Source of the DNA: Halanaerobiaceae bacterium
GTDB lineage: Bacteria; Bacillota; Halanaerobiia; Halanaerobiales; Halarsenatibacteraceae
Reading direction: 5' to 3'
DNA length: 33,930 bases
Assembly (NCBI GenBank): GCA_007134885.1
Contig: SLJX01000008.1
Span: 1-33,930, forward strand
Position 1 is the stretch's first letter, and each line of letters starts with the position of its first letter. Of this stretch, positions 14,904-24,151 are shown piece after piece. The notes below the pieces were generated by a model that was not told the origin of the DNA, ran no database searches, and worked only from the letters and a program-made list of their open reading frames with translations. A program made the translations under genes and the position numbers.

Positions 14904-16352
14904 ATGGATGAACTGACACCACGCCAGATAGTCGAAGAGCTTGACAAATATATTATCGGACAGGGTGAAGCCAAAAAATCGGTCGCCATAGCACTTCGCA
15001 ACCGCTACCGGCGGATGCAGATAACTTCCGAACTCAAGGATGAGGTAATCCCAAAAAACATTCTCATGATCGGGCCCACAGGAGTGGGTAAAACTGAAAT
15101 AGCCCGCCGTCTGGCCAGAATGGCCAAAGCTCCCTTTCTTAAGGTGGAGGTCAGCAAGTTCACCGAGGTGGGTTATGTCGGCCGGGACGTGGAATCCATG
15201 GTCCGGGATCTGCTGGAAACAGGCATCAGAATGGTTAAAGAGGAAAAAATGGCCGAAGTTCAGGAAAGAGCTCAGATCCTGGCCGAGGAAAGGCTGCTTG
15301 ATATTTTACTGCCGGGAACAAAGACCACTACAACCAGCAAGGGAGTTGAGCTGGGTTCAATCTTTGCTGAGGAGCAGCAGGAACAGCGGGAAAAAATTTC
15401 TGCTGACGATTCCAGTGAAGGCACCAACCTGCCCCAGGAGCAGGAGGAAGAAGACTCGGTAACCAAGCGCCAGAAACGCCGGAGAGAGCGGTTTCGCCAG
15501 CGGCTGAGGGATGGGTTTTTTGATGACAAAATGGTAGAGATTGAAGTTGAGGCCAGAAATCAGCGCATGCTGGAAATTTTTTCATCCTCGGGTATGGAAG
15601 AAATGGGCGTTAACATGGAAGATCTCTTTGGCAATTTACTGCCCAGCAAAAAGAAGAAGAGAAAAGTCACGGTGGAAAAGGCTAAGGAAATTCTTCAGGA
15701 AAAGGAAGCAGCCCGTCTGATTGATATGGACGAGGTTTCTTCGGAAGCAATCGATAGGGTGGAGCAGGAGGGGATAATATTCCTCGATGAAATCGACAAA
15801 ATCGCCGGCCGGGAAAGTGACTCCGGTCCGGAGGTATCCCGGGAGGGAGTTCAGCGCGATATCCTACCCATTGTCGAAGGTTCCACCATTATGACCAAGC
15901 ATGGTTCGGTTGCTACCGACCACATTCTCTTTATTGCCGCGGGAGCCTTCCATGTCTCCAGCCCGGCTGATCTGATTCCCGAGCTTCAGGGCCGTTTCCC
16001 CATCCGGGTGGAGCTTGACAGTCTGACCAGGCAGGATTTCATCAAAATCCTCCAGCAGCCTGAGAATGCTCTGACCAAACAGTATCAGGCTTTGCTGGCT
16101 ACCGAAAATCTGACAGTAGAATTTGCCGAATCTGGCATTGATGCCATCGCTTCCTACGCGGCTCGGATCAATGATGAAACTGAAAACATTGGCGCCCGCA
16201 GGCTTCATACGATCATGGAAAAGGTGCTGGAGGAGATTTCCTTCTCAGCCCCCGAAATGGAAGAGGACAGGGTCGTGATTGATGAAGAATATGTTGATGA
16301 AGCATTGTCTGAAATTGTTCAGGACAGAGATTTAAGCAGATATATACTTTAA
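14904..16352 (+). CDS. hslU: ATP-dependent protease ATPase subunit HslU (ClpY)
   Basis: HslU is the AAA+ ring that unfolds substrates and feeds them into HslV. The 482-residue protein has Walker A GPTGVGKT (57-64), the substrate-gripping pore loop GYVGRD (90-95), Walker B IIFLDEID (291-298) and the C-terminal tail LSRYIL that docks into HslV. The intermediate (I) domain, about residues 110-250, is long and very rich in Glu, Gln and Arg. It explains why the protein exceeds the usual 440-470 residues. The ATG is 12 bases after AGAGG (14887-14891), a rather weak site for a partner that must match HslV in amount. Confidence 0.96.
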   Translation: MDELTPRQIVEELDKYIIGQGEAKKSVAIALRNRYRRMQITSELKDEVIPKNILMIGPTGVGKTEIARRLARMAKAPFLKVEVSKFTEVGYVGRDVESMVRDLLETGIRMVKEEKMAEVQERAQILAEERLLDILLPGTKTTTTSKGVELGSIFAEEQQEQREKISADDSSEGTNLPQEQEEEDSVTKRQKRRRERFRQRLRDGFFDDKMVEIEVEARNQRMLEIFSSSGMEEMGVNMEDLFGNLLPSKKKKRKVTVEKAKEILQEKEAARLIDMDEVSSEAIDRVEQEGIIFLDEIDKIAGRESDSGPEVSREGVQRDILPIVEGSTIMTKHGSVATDHILFIAAGAFHVSSPADLIPELQGRFPIRVELDSLTRQDFIKILQQPENALTKQYQALLATENLTVEFAESGIDAIASYAARINDETENIGARRLHTIMEKVLEEISFSAPEMEEDRVVIDEEYVDEALSEIVQDRDLSRYIL

Positions 16353-16452
16353 TTTCTGCCTGCAACACATTTTTGACATCAGCACTTTTTGACAACAGCC
16401 CGTTTTTATCAGCAGCCTGCCCCTCAAAAACTTTGATTAAAAAAATCTGATT

Positions 16453-16503
16453 ACTGTAAAACGACTGCTAAAGCACTGTTAAACTACTGCTAAACTACTA
16501 AAG
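16453..16503 (+). repeat. 11-bp tandem array upstream of codY
   Basis: Four consecutive 11-bp units (ACTGTAAAACG, ACTGCTAAAGC, ACTGTTAAACT, ACTGCTAAACT) and a partial fifth run from 16453 to 16503. The array sits 75 bases before the codY start. A degenerate 16-17 bp repeat with a TTTTTGACA core occupies 16363-16415 just upstream. Confidence 0.8.
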
Positions 16504-16577
16504 TCACATGTTTATTTAAAGAAACTTTATCATTAACAAGAACAAGAGCTTGAAAAATTGAATGGAGGTAGAAAAAA

Positions 16578-17360
16578 ATGTTATCTTTACTGGACAAAAG
16601 TAGGAAAATCAACCGTCTGCTGCAGAGGACAGGTGGAAAACCCGTCGATTTTAGTGAAATGGCTGAGGTTTTGAAGAGTGCAATCGAGTGCAATGTCTAT
16701 ATTAACAGCCGCAAGGGTAAAATCCTGGGCTACAGTCTGCTGGATGACTTTGAATGCGATATTATGGAAGAAAAGGTAATTGAAAAGGGATATTTTCCCG
16801 AGGATTACAATGATTTTCTGATGAGAGCTTCCAACACCCGGGAAAACATCAAGCAGAAGGATGGAGAATGTGTTTTTTCCCCCGAAGATGAGTGCCTCTT
16901 TCAGGATAAACTAACCACCATCGTTCCGGTAATGGGAGGCGGCGACCGCCTGGGAACCCTGGTACTGGCCCGCTATGATGGTGAATTCACCGATGAGGAT
17001 CTGGTGCTGGCCGAATATGGCGCTTCCGTGGTTGGCATGGAAATTCTCCGCTCCCGCAGTGAAAAGATTGAGAAGGAAGCCCGGAAAAAGGCAGCCGTCC
17101 AGATTGCGATTGACACCCTTTCCTATTCCGAACTGGAAGCCATCGAGCACATTTTTGAAGAGCTGGATGGCAGTGAGGGCCTGCTGGTAGCCAGTAAGGT
17201 TGCCGATAGGGTTGGCATTACCCGTTCCGTAATTGTTAATGCCCTGCGTAAATTTGAAAGTGCCGGCGTTATTGAATCCCGCTCCCTGGGTATGAAGGGA
17301 ACCTATATCAAAGTGCTCAATGACTACCTTCTGGAAGAACTGGACAAGCTAAAAGCCTAA
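16578..17360 (+). CDS. codY: global transcriptional regulator CodY
   Basis: CodY senses branched-chain amino acids and GTP and represses nutrient-starvation genes in low-GC Firmicutes. The 260-residue protein has the complete layout. The GAF ligand domain covers about residues 1-155, including the conserved [20 protein letters not shown] (112-131). A linker ending in [17 protein letters not shown] follows, and then the winged helix-turn-helix at about 204-246, with [20 protein letters not shown] nearly identical to Bacillus. ATGGAGGTAG (16562-16571) is a strong ribosome binding site. Its place after hslVU matches the Bacillus codV-clpQ-clpY-codY operon. A possible CodY box lies far upstream of hslV, so autoregulation is conceivable but unproven. 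Confidence 0.97.
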   Translation: MLSLLDKSRKINRLLQRTGGKPVDFSEMAEVLKSAIECNVYINSRKGKILGYSLLDDFECDIMEEKVIEKGYFPEDYNDFLMRASNTRENIKQKDGECVFSPEDECLFQDKLTTIVPVMGGGDRLGTLVLARYDGEFTDEDLVLAEYGASVVGMEILRSRSEKIEKEARKKAAVQIAIDTLSYSELEAIEHIFEELDGSEGLLVASKVADRVGITRSVIVNALRKFESAGVIESRSLGMKGTYIKVLNDYLLEELDKLKA

Positions 17361-17453
17361 AGATTGACAGCCTAAGATTGATAACAGCTTAACGATAAGG
17401 TATTATAAACAAAAGCATTAAGTTCCAGCAGATAAAAAATCTATGGCATTAAG

Positions 17454-17508
17454 CTAGCACAAAGCTAGCATAAAGTTAGCATAAAGTTAGTATAAAGTTA
17501 GTATAAAG
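17454..17508 (+). repeat. 11-bp tandem array downstream of codY
   Basis: Five exact 11-bp units run without a break: CTAGCACAAAG, CTAGCATAAAG, TTAGCATAAAG, TTAGTATAAAG and TTAGTATAAAG. Neighbouring units differ by one or two bases, so the order suggests stepwise duplication followed by drift. Confidence 0.88.
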
Positions 17509-17534
17509 CTATAAATTATGGCATTAAACTGATG

Positions 17535-17564
17535 ATTGCCCTGCAGAAATATCCGCAGGGCAAT
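17535..17564 (+). terminator. stem-loop after codY, probable terminator with a weak T tract
   Basis: ATTGCCCTGC (17535-17544) pairs perfectly with GCAGGGCAAT (17555-17564) over ten base pairs, with a ten-base loop. The following TGCCGTGTTTTGCC has only a late, short T-run, so termination may be partial. Confidence 0.5.
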
Positions 17565-17644
17565 TGCCGTGTTTTGCCGGCCAATTGTGGGCTGAATTAT
17601 TGCTTTAACTTTGCCAGCAGCAGGCTAGAAGAAAGGCAGAGAGC

Positions 17645-17725
17645 CCGCTCATAAAAAGCCATTCATAAGCCATTCATAAGCCATTCAAAAAGCCATTCAT
17701 AAGCCGCTCTAAAGCCGCTCAAAAA
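17645..17725 (+). repeat. 11-bp tandem array upstream of the rpsB promoter
   Basis: Seven units of mostly 11 bp follow one another: CCGCTCATAAAAAG, CCATTCATAAG twice, CCATTCAAAAAG, CCATTCATAAG, CCGCTCTAAAG and CCGCTCAAAAA. The last unit ends 16 bases before the -35 box of rpsB. Confidence 0.85.
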
Positions 17726-17741
17726 ATCGACCAATTTTTTA

Positions 17742-17770
17742 TTGATATCGCATCAACTATATGATATACT
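17742..17770 (+). promoter_or_regulatory. sigma-A promoter of rpsB
   Basis: TTGATA (17742-17747) and TATACT (17765-17770) are separated by exactly 17 bases. Transcription would start near 17777, giving a leader of about 150 bases. Confidence 0.75.
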
Positions 17771-17776
17771 TGCTAT

Positions 17777-17925
17777 TAGTGAAATTAGGAGTATAAATAC
17801 ACACGTCTGTGGATCCCACTGCCGGTGCTGTTCCAGTCGGAACAGTGGCAGCCCTGTTTACCTCAACAGGGGAAGCTGGGAGAGGAAACAGGCGGAGGTA
17901 AAACCTGAAAGGAGGTGGAAGATTA
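17777..17925 (+). promoter_or_regulatory. structured 5' leader of rpsB, probable ribosomal protein S2 autoregulatory element
   Basis: The leader is far more GC-rich than the surrounding spacer and holds consecutive stems. CTGTTCC (17828-17834) pairs with GGAACAG (17839-17845), and CTGCC/GGCAG (17819-17823 with 17847-17851) can extend it. CCCTGTT (17852-17858) pairs with AACAGGG (17865-17871). CCACTG (17816-17821) could alternatively pair with CAGTGG (17843-17848), so two folds compete. Structured rpsB leaders bound by S2 are known in several bacterial groups; this one is inferred by analogy. Confidence 0.55.
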
Positions 17926-18858
17926 ATGTCAGTAGTTAACATGAAACAGCTGCTGGAGTCCGGTGTACATTTTGGTCATCAGACCAGACGCTGGAATCCC
18001 AAAATGGAAAGTTATATATTCACTGAAAGAAACGGGATTTATATCATAGATCTTCAGCAGACCGTGAAATTGATGGACAAAGCCTATGATTTTGTCCGGG
18101 AAGAGGCCAGTAAGGGCAAGACAGTGCTTTTTGTCGGCACCAAGCGCCAGGCTCAGGAGACCATCAGGAGCGAGGCAGATAGGTGCGGCATGCCCTATGT
18201 TAATCAGCGCTGGCTGGGCGGAATGCTGACAAATTATCAGACCATCAGTAAGAGGATTGACCGTCTCAATGAGATTGAAGAGATGGAAGAAGAGGGCCTC
18301 TTTGAGGTGCTGCCCAACAAGGAAGTTATTGAGCTGCAGCGGGAACATGAAAAGTTGCAGCGCAACCTGGGTGGTATCCGCTATATGGATGGTCTGCCCG
18401 ATATTGTCTTCATTACCGATGCCCGCAAGGAATCCATCGCAGTTAACGAAGCTCGCAAGCTTGATATTCCCATTGTCTCGATTGTGGACAGTAACTGTGA
18501 CCCGGATCTGATTGATTATGTTATTCCCGGCAATGATGATGCTATTAGAGCAGTTAAGCTCATTACCAGCAAAATAGCTGATGCTGTGCTGGAAGGCCGC
18601 CGTCAGGGCAATCTGATCGATGAGGTTGACAGCGAGCAGGCCGGTCCGGCTGAAGCAGCAGAGGCAGAGGAGCCTGAAAAGACCGAAAAGGCCGAGGATC
18701 AAAGTGGAGAATCCCCTAAGGATCAAGATGATCAAAGTGGAGAATCCAGTGAAGATCAGGGTAAAGAAACCACTAAATCCCCGACAAAAACAGAAACTGA
18801 AGAGGCAGATTCCTCTGAGGAACAATCGGAAGAATCCCGGAAGGCTGCCGGTGAATAA
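17926..18858 (+). CDS. rpsB: 30S ribosomal protein S2 with a long acidic C-terminal tail
   Basis: S2 joins late in assembly of the small ribosomal subunit. Residues 1 to about 232 are a standard S2, with [19 protein letters not shown] (9-27), the IIDLQQTVK segment and [11 protein letters not shown] (93-103). The remaining roughly 75 residues form a low-complexity tail rich in Glu, Asp, Ser, Gln and Lys. The tail includes a repeated DQSGES word encoded by a duplicated DNA stretch near 18697-18755. Acidic tails on S2 occur in some bacteria, but this one is long; in a salt-adapted cell it may aid solubility. AAAGGAGGTGG (17908-17918) makes the start secure. A terminator follows closely, so rpsB has its own transcript. 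Confidence 0.97.
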   Translation: MSVVNMKQLLESGVHFGHQTRRWNPKMESYIFTERNGIYIIDLQQTVKLMDKAYDFVREEASKGKTVLFVGTKRQAQETIRSEADRCGMPYVNQRWLGGMLTNYQTISKRIDRLNEIEEMEEEGLFEVLPNKEVIELQREHEKLQRNLGGIRYMDGLPDIVFITDARKESIAVNEARKLDIPIVSIVDSNCDPDLIDYVIPGNDDAIRAVKLITSKIADAVLEGRRQGNLIDEVDSEQAGPAEAAEAEEPEKTEKAEDQSGESPKDQDDQSGESSEDQGKETTKSPTKTETEEADSSEEQSEESRKAAGE

Positions 18859-18876
18859 AAAGTAAATGGACTTAGT

Positions 18877-18916
18877 AAGGCGCCGAGGGATGAACTTTTT
18901 CAGCGGCGCCTTTTTT
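18877..18916 (+). terminator. intrinsic terminator between rpsB and tsf
   Basis: AAGGCGCCG (18877-18885) pairs with CGGCGCCTT (18904-18912), with an 18-base loop. The T-run TTTTTT (18911-18916) follows the GC-rich stem directly. Confidence 0.88.
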
Positions 18917-19083
18917 ACGCCCTATTCTTTTAGCCGGGTTGAATGTACACTTATTTTTTTACCCGAACTGTAAGTATATCTTTACTTCCTGGCGTATCAA
19001 ATATAGGGACTCAAACCTAAACATATGGACATACAGGATAATAGGATATTGAAATAGGATATATCGAAAAGGAGGAAAGCAAG

Positions 19084-19974
19084 ATGGCTTTTGGAATGAA
19101 AGAGATAAAAGAATTGAGAGAACGCACCGGAGCAGGAGTTCTGGACTGTAAAAAAGCTTTACAGGAGCAGGATGGAGATGTTGATGCTGCCATAGATTAT
19201 CTTCGCGAAAAGGGAATGGCGGCTGCTGCCAAGCGGGCCGGTCGGGTAGCCGCTGAAGGACTGATTAAAGTTGATATTAGCGAGGATAAAAAACAGGGTC
19301 TGATTCTGGAAGTTAACTGTGAAACTGATTTTGTTGCCAAGAATGATAGTTTTATCGAACTGGTTGACGACATCAGCCGTCATATTCAGGCCGGTTCTGC
19401 TGAAACTGTGGAAGAAGCCCTGAATGAAACTTTTATTAATAACGAAAATAAAACTCTGGAAACCGTTATCAAGGAAGCTGTAGCCAGCCTCGGAGAAAAC
19501 ATTAAGCTCAGAAGGTTTGCCCGGTTTGAAACCGAGGGTTTTTTGCACTCCTATACCCATATGGGTGGGAAAATTGGTGTTCTGGCCGAATTTTCCGGAG
19601 AAGAAAATCTGACCGCCGCCAATAATATAGCCATGCACATTGCCGCCTCTTCACCCGAGTATCTTTCCCGGGAAGATGTCAGGGCAGAGGATGTTGCCAG
19701 AGAAAAAAAGGTTTACCGGGAACAGATGCTGAATGAAGGCAAGCCCGAAAATATCATTGATAACATCGTCGAGGGCAAAATGGGCAAATATTATACCCAG
19801 GTCTGCCTGCTGGAGCAGGAATATGTTCGTGACCCTGACATTTCTGTCGGTGAGTACCTTGACCAGCAGGACCTTGAGATTGAAAGCTTTGTCCGCTATG
19901 AAGTTGGCGAAGGCATTGAAACTGAAGAAGAGGATTTTGCTGAAGAGGTCAAAGCCCAGGTGGAGAATAACTAG
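19084..19974 (+). CDS. tsf: translation elongation factor Ts
   Basis: EF-Ts recharges EF-Tu with GTP during translation. The 296-residue protein has the N-terminal UBA-like domain with RTGAGVLDCKKAL (14-26) and the key ETDFVAKN motif (80-87) that contacts EF-Tu. A dimerisation region follows, with ending QVCLLEQEYVRD. Length and order match other bacterial EF-Ts proteins. AAAGGAGGAAAG (about 19069-19080) precedes the ATG. The gene follows rpsB as in most bacteria, but a strong terminator stands between them and another follows tsf. Confidence 0.97.
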   Translation: MAFGMKEIKELRERTGAGVLDCKKALQEQDGDVDAAIDYLREKGMAAAAKRAGRVAAEGLIKVDISEDKKQGLILEVNCETDFVAKNDSFIELVDDISRHIQAGSAETVEEALNETFINNENKTLETVIKEAVASLGENIKLRRFARFETEGFLHSYTHMGGKIGVLAEFSGEENLTAANNIAMHIAASSPEYLSREDVRAEDVAREKKVYREQMLNEGKPENIIDNIVEGKMGKYYTQVCLLEQEYVRDPDISVGEYLDQQDLEIESFVRYEVGEGIETEEEDFAEEVKAQVENN

Positions 19975-19980
19975 TCTTAA

Positions 19981-20010
19981 AAAGAGAACACGTTTTGTGT
20001 TCTCTTTTTT
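19981..20010 (+). terminator. intrinsic terminator after tsf
   Basis: AGAGAACAC (19983-19991) pairs perfectly with GTGTTCTCT (19997-20005) around a five-base loop. A run of A before and a run of T after (to 20010) extend the stem and make it bidirectional in form. Confidence 0.88.
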
Positions 20011-20020
20011 CTAATATAAA

Positions 20021-20783
<763 letters not shown>

Positions 20784-20828
20784 AGTTGGAGATTTCAACA
20801 GGCTAAAAATTAAAAGGGGGAATATTAA

Positions 20829-21386
20829 ATGATTGGTCAGGTGGAAAGTCAGGCTGAAAAGAAGATGGTAGCTGTCATAAAGAAGACCCGGGAAGAATTT
20901 AAAACAGTGCGGACTGGCCGGGCCCATCCCGGACTGGTAGAGAATATCACAGTTGATTATTATGGTACCCAGACCCCGTTGAATCAAATGGCCAATATAT
21001 CAGCCCCGGAGCCCCGGAGCCTGGTAATTGAGCCCTATGACAAATCTGTCCTGGAGAATGTGGAGAAGGCTATCATGAAGGCTAACCTTGGACTGACTCC
21101 CAACAATGACGGAAGTTTGATCCGGATTAATGTTCCCCAGCTTACCGAGGAAAGAAGGAAAGAACTGGTTAAGGTAGTCAACGAAAAGGCTGAAGAAAGC
21201 CGGATTTCTATCCGTAATATCCGTCGGGAAGCCAATGAAGAGCTGGAAATGCTGGAAGAGGAAGGCGAGATTTCCGAGGATAACATGCACCGCGGATTGG
21301 ATAACATCCAGACCTTGACTGATAAATATATCGATAAAATTAATGAAATGCTTAAGAAAAAAGAAGAAGCCATTATGGAAGTTTAA
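20829..21386 (+). CDS. frr: ribosome recycling factor
   Basis: RRF works with EF-G to split ribosomes after termination. The 185-residue length is exactly typical. RTGRAHP (28-34) and LTEERRKELVK (105-115) are family signatures on the long helical domain, with the conserved PYDKS segment (69-73) between them. A purine-rich AAAAGGGGGA site precedes the ATG. It is probably co-transcribed with pyrH. After it comes an AT-rich stretch with three AATCGATA words (21420-21455). Confidence 0.97.
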   Translation: MIGQVESQAEKKMVAVIKKTREEFKTVRTGRAHPGLVENITVDYYGTQTPLNQMANISAPEPRSLVIEPYDKSVLENVEKAIMKANLGLTPNNDGSLIRINVPQLTEERRKELVKVVNEKAEESRISIRNIRREANEELEMLEEEGEISEDNMHRGLDNIQTLTDKYIDKINEMLKKKEEAIMEV

Positions 21387-21582
21387 TTCAGTTTGTTATT
21401 TACTAATTTAGCTGCAAAAAAATCGATAAAAATCGATATTGATAAAATCGATATTAACAAAATTTTAGAACAGACAATTTGCCAGACCAACATTTTGTAA
21501 TTGTAAAATTTTCAAGGTTAATAATATATACTTGAAATTTTTGATATACCTGGAATATATGATTAAATCTGGAGGCCTGATA

Positions 21583-21873
21583 ATGAAAAAGGAGCTTGAC
21601 AAACTCCGGGGGGCTGATCTGGCTGAAGTAATAGATTTTTTAAAGCAGGAGGGAACCACCTACCAGCTGGTTGAAGTTCATCCTCCAGAAAACCGACAGG
21701 GTCAGCGTCGCCCCGGACAGGGCAGCAGAAGATTTATCAATGCCGTCCCGCAAGACTTGCAAGCCCAGCAAAACCAGCAAGCCCGGCAAAACCAGCAAGT
21801 CCGGCAGGAAGACCAGGAAGATAAGGCAGAGTTTATTATTTATTATTGTTACGAAAGGTATGATTATGAGTAA
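21583..21873 (+). CDS. small conserved-looking protein of unknown function with a Gln-rich insert
   Basis: The 96-residue protein starts at ATG 21583 eight bases after GGAGG (21571-21575); an upstream in-frame ATG at 21532 has no such site. Residues 1-30 (MKKELDKLRG, then IDFLKQEG and YQLVEV) and the last dozen (EFIIYYCYERYD) look like one small folded alpha/beta unit. Between them lies a segment of about 40 residues with repeated Gln-Asn-Gln-Gln words. A short gene of this kind between frr and uppS occurs in other anaerobic Firmicutes as I recall, but I know no function for it. The low-complexity centre resembles the insertions in UppS and DprA. Confidence 0.7.
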   Translation: MKKELDKLRGADLAEVIDFLKQEGTTYQLVEVHPPENRQGQRRPGQGSRRFINAVPQDLQAQQNQQARQNQQVRQEDQEDKAEFIIYYCYERYDYE

Positions 21874-22318
21874 TATCTTCCCCTCTCCTGGAGGGGTTGA
21901 TTATTTTCTTGAAACTGAGGAATAAAAGCAAAATCACCATAGAATTATGGCTATTGAATCTATTCAGCATTCTATAAAATTTAACATCTACAGAGCACCT
22001 GAATTATTGTTATAATTATTGTTATAACCGAATCATGGATTCTTGTTTTAATAAGTCTTCTGATTTGATTTCATAAAATCAGCTTTACAATTTTATCATA
22101 CCAAGTTTATCATACAAAATATCTGTTTTCTGATCTGACTTAATAGCCATGATAATAAATAACGATTAGCAGATATTGTTAAATGAGCAATAGATATTGA
22201 ATAATGAGTGACAAATATTGAATAGTGATTGATAGATATTGATATATGAGTAACAGATATTTAATGATGAGTAATCGATAATGAATAGTGAATATGAGGA
22301 TTAGCAGGAGGAATATCC
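21874..22318. other. 445-base spacer before uppS
   Basis: No gene was recognised. TTATTGTTATAA words occur near 22005-22028, and a 20-22 bp tandem array fills 22171-22298 directly ahead of the uppS ribosome binding site. I saw no clear promoter or terminator. Confidence 0.55.
22171..22298 (+). repeat. degenerate tandem array, six units of 20-22 bp, upstream of uppS
   Basis: Units follow the pattern AGATATTGAATAATGAGTRA. They begin near 22171, 22192, 22214, 22234, 22255 and 22277. They fill the space up to the uppS ribosome binding site (AGGAGG, 22306-22311). Confidence 0.75.
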
Positions 22319-23212
22319 ATGGAGCAGGCCAGGCATGTAGCAATAATCATGGATGGCAACGGCCGCTGGGCCCGCAAGCAGGGAAAAAGTCGCCGTCAGG
22401 GTCACCGGGAAGGGGTTAAAGCTCTGGAGAGGATAGCCCGCGCTGCCGCTAACTCTGAACAAATTCAGTATCTTACTGTTTTCGCTTTTTCAACTGAAAA
22501 CTGGAAACGCCCCGGATGGGAGGTAAAATTCCTTTTTGATCTCCTTCGTTCAACCATTCGTAATGAACTCGATAAACTGCAGGAAGAAGAGCAGATCATG
22601 ATTAAGGTAATTGGGCGACTGCAGGAACTGGATCCTGACATCCAGGAGGATATCAAGCGCATCGAAAAAATTTCCCGGAATAACCGGGAGCTGGTTCTGA
22701 CAGTTGCTGTAAACTATGGCGCTCGGGCCGAAATCCTCGATGCAGTAAATAGTATTATCAGAACAAATCTTCAACAGAACCAGAATAGTCAACAGTACAA
22801 GAATCTTCCCCAGAGCCAGAATAGCCAACAGAACCAGAATAATCAAATGTACAAGAATAACCAGCAGAATAAGAATAAACCACAAAACAAGAATCTTCAC
22901 CAGAACAAAAATAACTACCAGAACAAGGATAATCAGCAGATAATTTCTCAGGAAAGAGAAAACAAATTAATCTCAGAAACCGAACTAAAAAATCATTTAT
23001 ATAACCCGGGTTTACCTGAAGTGGATCTTCTAATTCGCACCGGGGGAGAGAAACGGATATCCAATTTTCTGCTCTGGCAGATTTCCTATGCTGAACTTTT
23101 TTTTACTCCAATTCTCTGGCCTGACTTTACCGCTGAGAATCTCGAAGAGGCTTTAGATGATTTTGCCAGAAGACAGCGGAAATATGGAGGACTTCCAGGA
23201 GAGGAGAGATAG
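22319..23212 (+). CDS. uppS: undecaprenyl diphosphate synthase with a Gln/Asn-rich insertion
   Basis: UppS makes the C55 lipid carrier for cell wall synthesis. Family landmarks are intact: HVAIIMDGNGRWA (6-18) with catalytic D12, the FAFSTENWKRP segment (55-65), and LLIRTGGEKRISNFLLWQ (237-254). Between the AVNYGARAEILDAVNSI helix (130-146) and NPGLPEVDLLIRT lies an insertion of low-complexity Gln, Asn and Lys (about residues 151-207). A short linker of 15-20 residues is normal here, so the protein is 297 residues long rather than about 250. The site is a surface loop near the dimer side, so activity is probably kept. A strong AGGAGG site precedes the ATG, and cdsA follows after three bases. 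Confidence 0.95.
   Translation: MEQARHVAIIMDGNGRWARKQGKSRRQGHREGVKALERIARAAANSEQIQYLTVFAFSTENWKRPGWEVKFLFDLLRSTIRNELDKLQEEEQIMIKVIGRLQELDPDIQEDIKRIEKISRNNRELVLTVAVNYGARAEILDAVNSIIRTNLQQNQNSQQYKNLPQSQNSQQNQNNQMYKNNQQNKNKPQNKNLHQNKNNYQNKDNQQIISQERENKLISETELKNHLYNPGLPEVDLLIRTGGEKRISNFLLWQISYAELFFTPILWPDFTAENLEEALDDFARRQRKYGGLPGEER
22765..22945 (+). repeat. in-frame Gln/Asn codon repeat inside uppS
   Basis: CAGAAYCAGAATARYCAACAG-like DNA words recur, some about 36 bases apart, and encode the inserted region of UppS. The reading frame stays open throughout. Confidence 0.7.
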
Positions 23213-23215
23213 GCC

Positions 23216-24151
23216 GTGATAAAACAGCGACTGCTCAGTGCAGTGGGAGGATTACTGATACTGATTGCTGCCTCCTGGGCCGGTTCCTTGCCTTTTTTTG
23301 TTTTTATGACTGTTGTGCTGGTGCTGGCCGTCAGAGAATTCAGGCCTTTTTTGCTGCGGCCAATGAGCCTGGATTTCCTGCTGCTCCCGCTTTTAAGCGT
23401 CCTGTTTTTCTTCAGCATTTATCTTCAATCATGGATAAGAGTTGAAGCAAATCAGCTGCAAACAAATCAGCTGATTTCCAGCCTGAGTCTGGATTTAAGC
23501 TGGCTTCAACCTTATCTAAACTTTAAAACTGGCTTTTTACAATCCGGCCTGACTGCCGAACTAATTTCTGTAATTAACCTGCCGGTACTGGTCTTGCTGG
23601 CTGCAGTTCTAATTCTGGTTCTGGCTCATATTAAAGAGCACAGCTATAATTATATTCTAATCAGGATATCCAGCCGCATTTTCATGATTCTTTATCTGGC
23701 AGGAGGTTTATCATTTTTGTTCTTACTTCGGGATTTTGGTCAGGAAGGTTTTCATAACACCCGGGCCCTCTGGCTGGTACTGGCAGCCACCTGGCTTACC
23801 GACACCGGAGCTTATTTTTCCGGAAACTGGTTTGGCTCAAGACCTATGGCGCCGGTAATTTCTCCCAAAAAAACTATTGCCGGGGGTATAGGCGGGGTGC
23901 TTTTTTCTGTTTTTGCCGTTAGTGTTTATCTGCTGCTGCTGGGAAACTTTTCACCCCGCTGGCTTTTGCTGGCACCGTTGATTTCCCTGGCAGCGGTGGT
24001 TGGGGACCTTTTTGAATCATGCCTGAAGAGGGATGCAGATATAAAAGATTCCGGTGAAATTCTACCCGGCCATGGTGGAATACTGGATCGCTTTGACAGC
24101 CTGCTATTTTCAGCCCCCCTGACCTATTATATCCTGGTATTTTTAATATAA
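23216..24151 (+). CDS. cdsA: phosphatidate cytidylyltransferase (CDP-diglyceride synthase)
   Basis: CdsA turns phosphatidate and CTP into CDP-diacylglycerol, the parent of phosphatidylglycerol and related lipids. It is a polytopic membrane protein; hydrophobic helices fill most of the 311 residues. The C-terminal catalytic signature is clear: ISPKKTIAGGIGG, then GDLFESCLKRD (263-273), PGHGG (284-288) and DRFDS (291-295). The start is GTG 23216, three bases after the uppS stop, with AGGAGAGGAGAG (23197-23208) as the ribosome binding site. The length is somewhat above the usual 260-280 because of a longer loop around residues 75-110. Usually dxr is next; here an AI-2E-type gene intervenes. Confidence 0.95.
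   Translation: MIKQRLLSAVGGLLILIAASWAGSLPFFVFMTVVLVLAVREFRPFLLRPMSLDFLLLPLLSVLFFFSIYLQSWIRVEANQLQTNQLISSLSLDLSWLQPYLNFKTGFLQSGLTAELISVINLPVLVLLAAVLILVLAHIKEHSYNYILIRISSRIFMILYLAGGLSFLFLLRDFGQEGFHNTRALWLVLAATWLTDTGAYFSGNWFGSRPMAPVISPKKTIAGGIGGVLFSVFAVSVYLLLLGNFSPRWLLLAPLISLAAVVGDLFESCLKRDADIKDSGEILPGHGGILDRFDSLLFSAPLTYYILVFLI

Larger units (their letters stand above)
17361..17925. other. spacer between codY and rpsB
   Basis: This 565-base region contains two different 11-bp tandem arrays (17454-17508 and 17645-17725), a strong stem-loop between them (17535-17564), the rpsB promoter (17742-17770) and the rpsB leader. No gene was recognised. Confidence 0.65.

Noticed and set aside
14576-17545. 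A 14-base match, ATGATTGCCCTGCA, between repeat copy 1 and the stem-loop after codY
   Set aside because: A match of this length is expected about once or twice by chance in a window of this size, and no further similarity flanks it.
17645-17725. CRISPR-like array
   Set aside because: The units are only 11 bp, adjoin directly without spacers and are degenerate. No cas gene is near.
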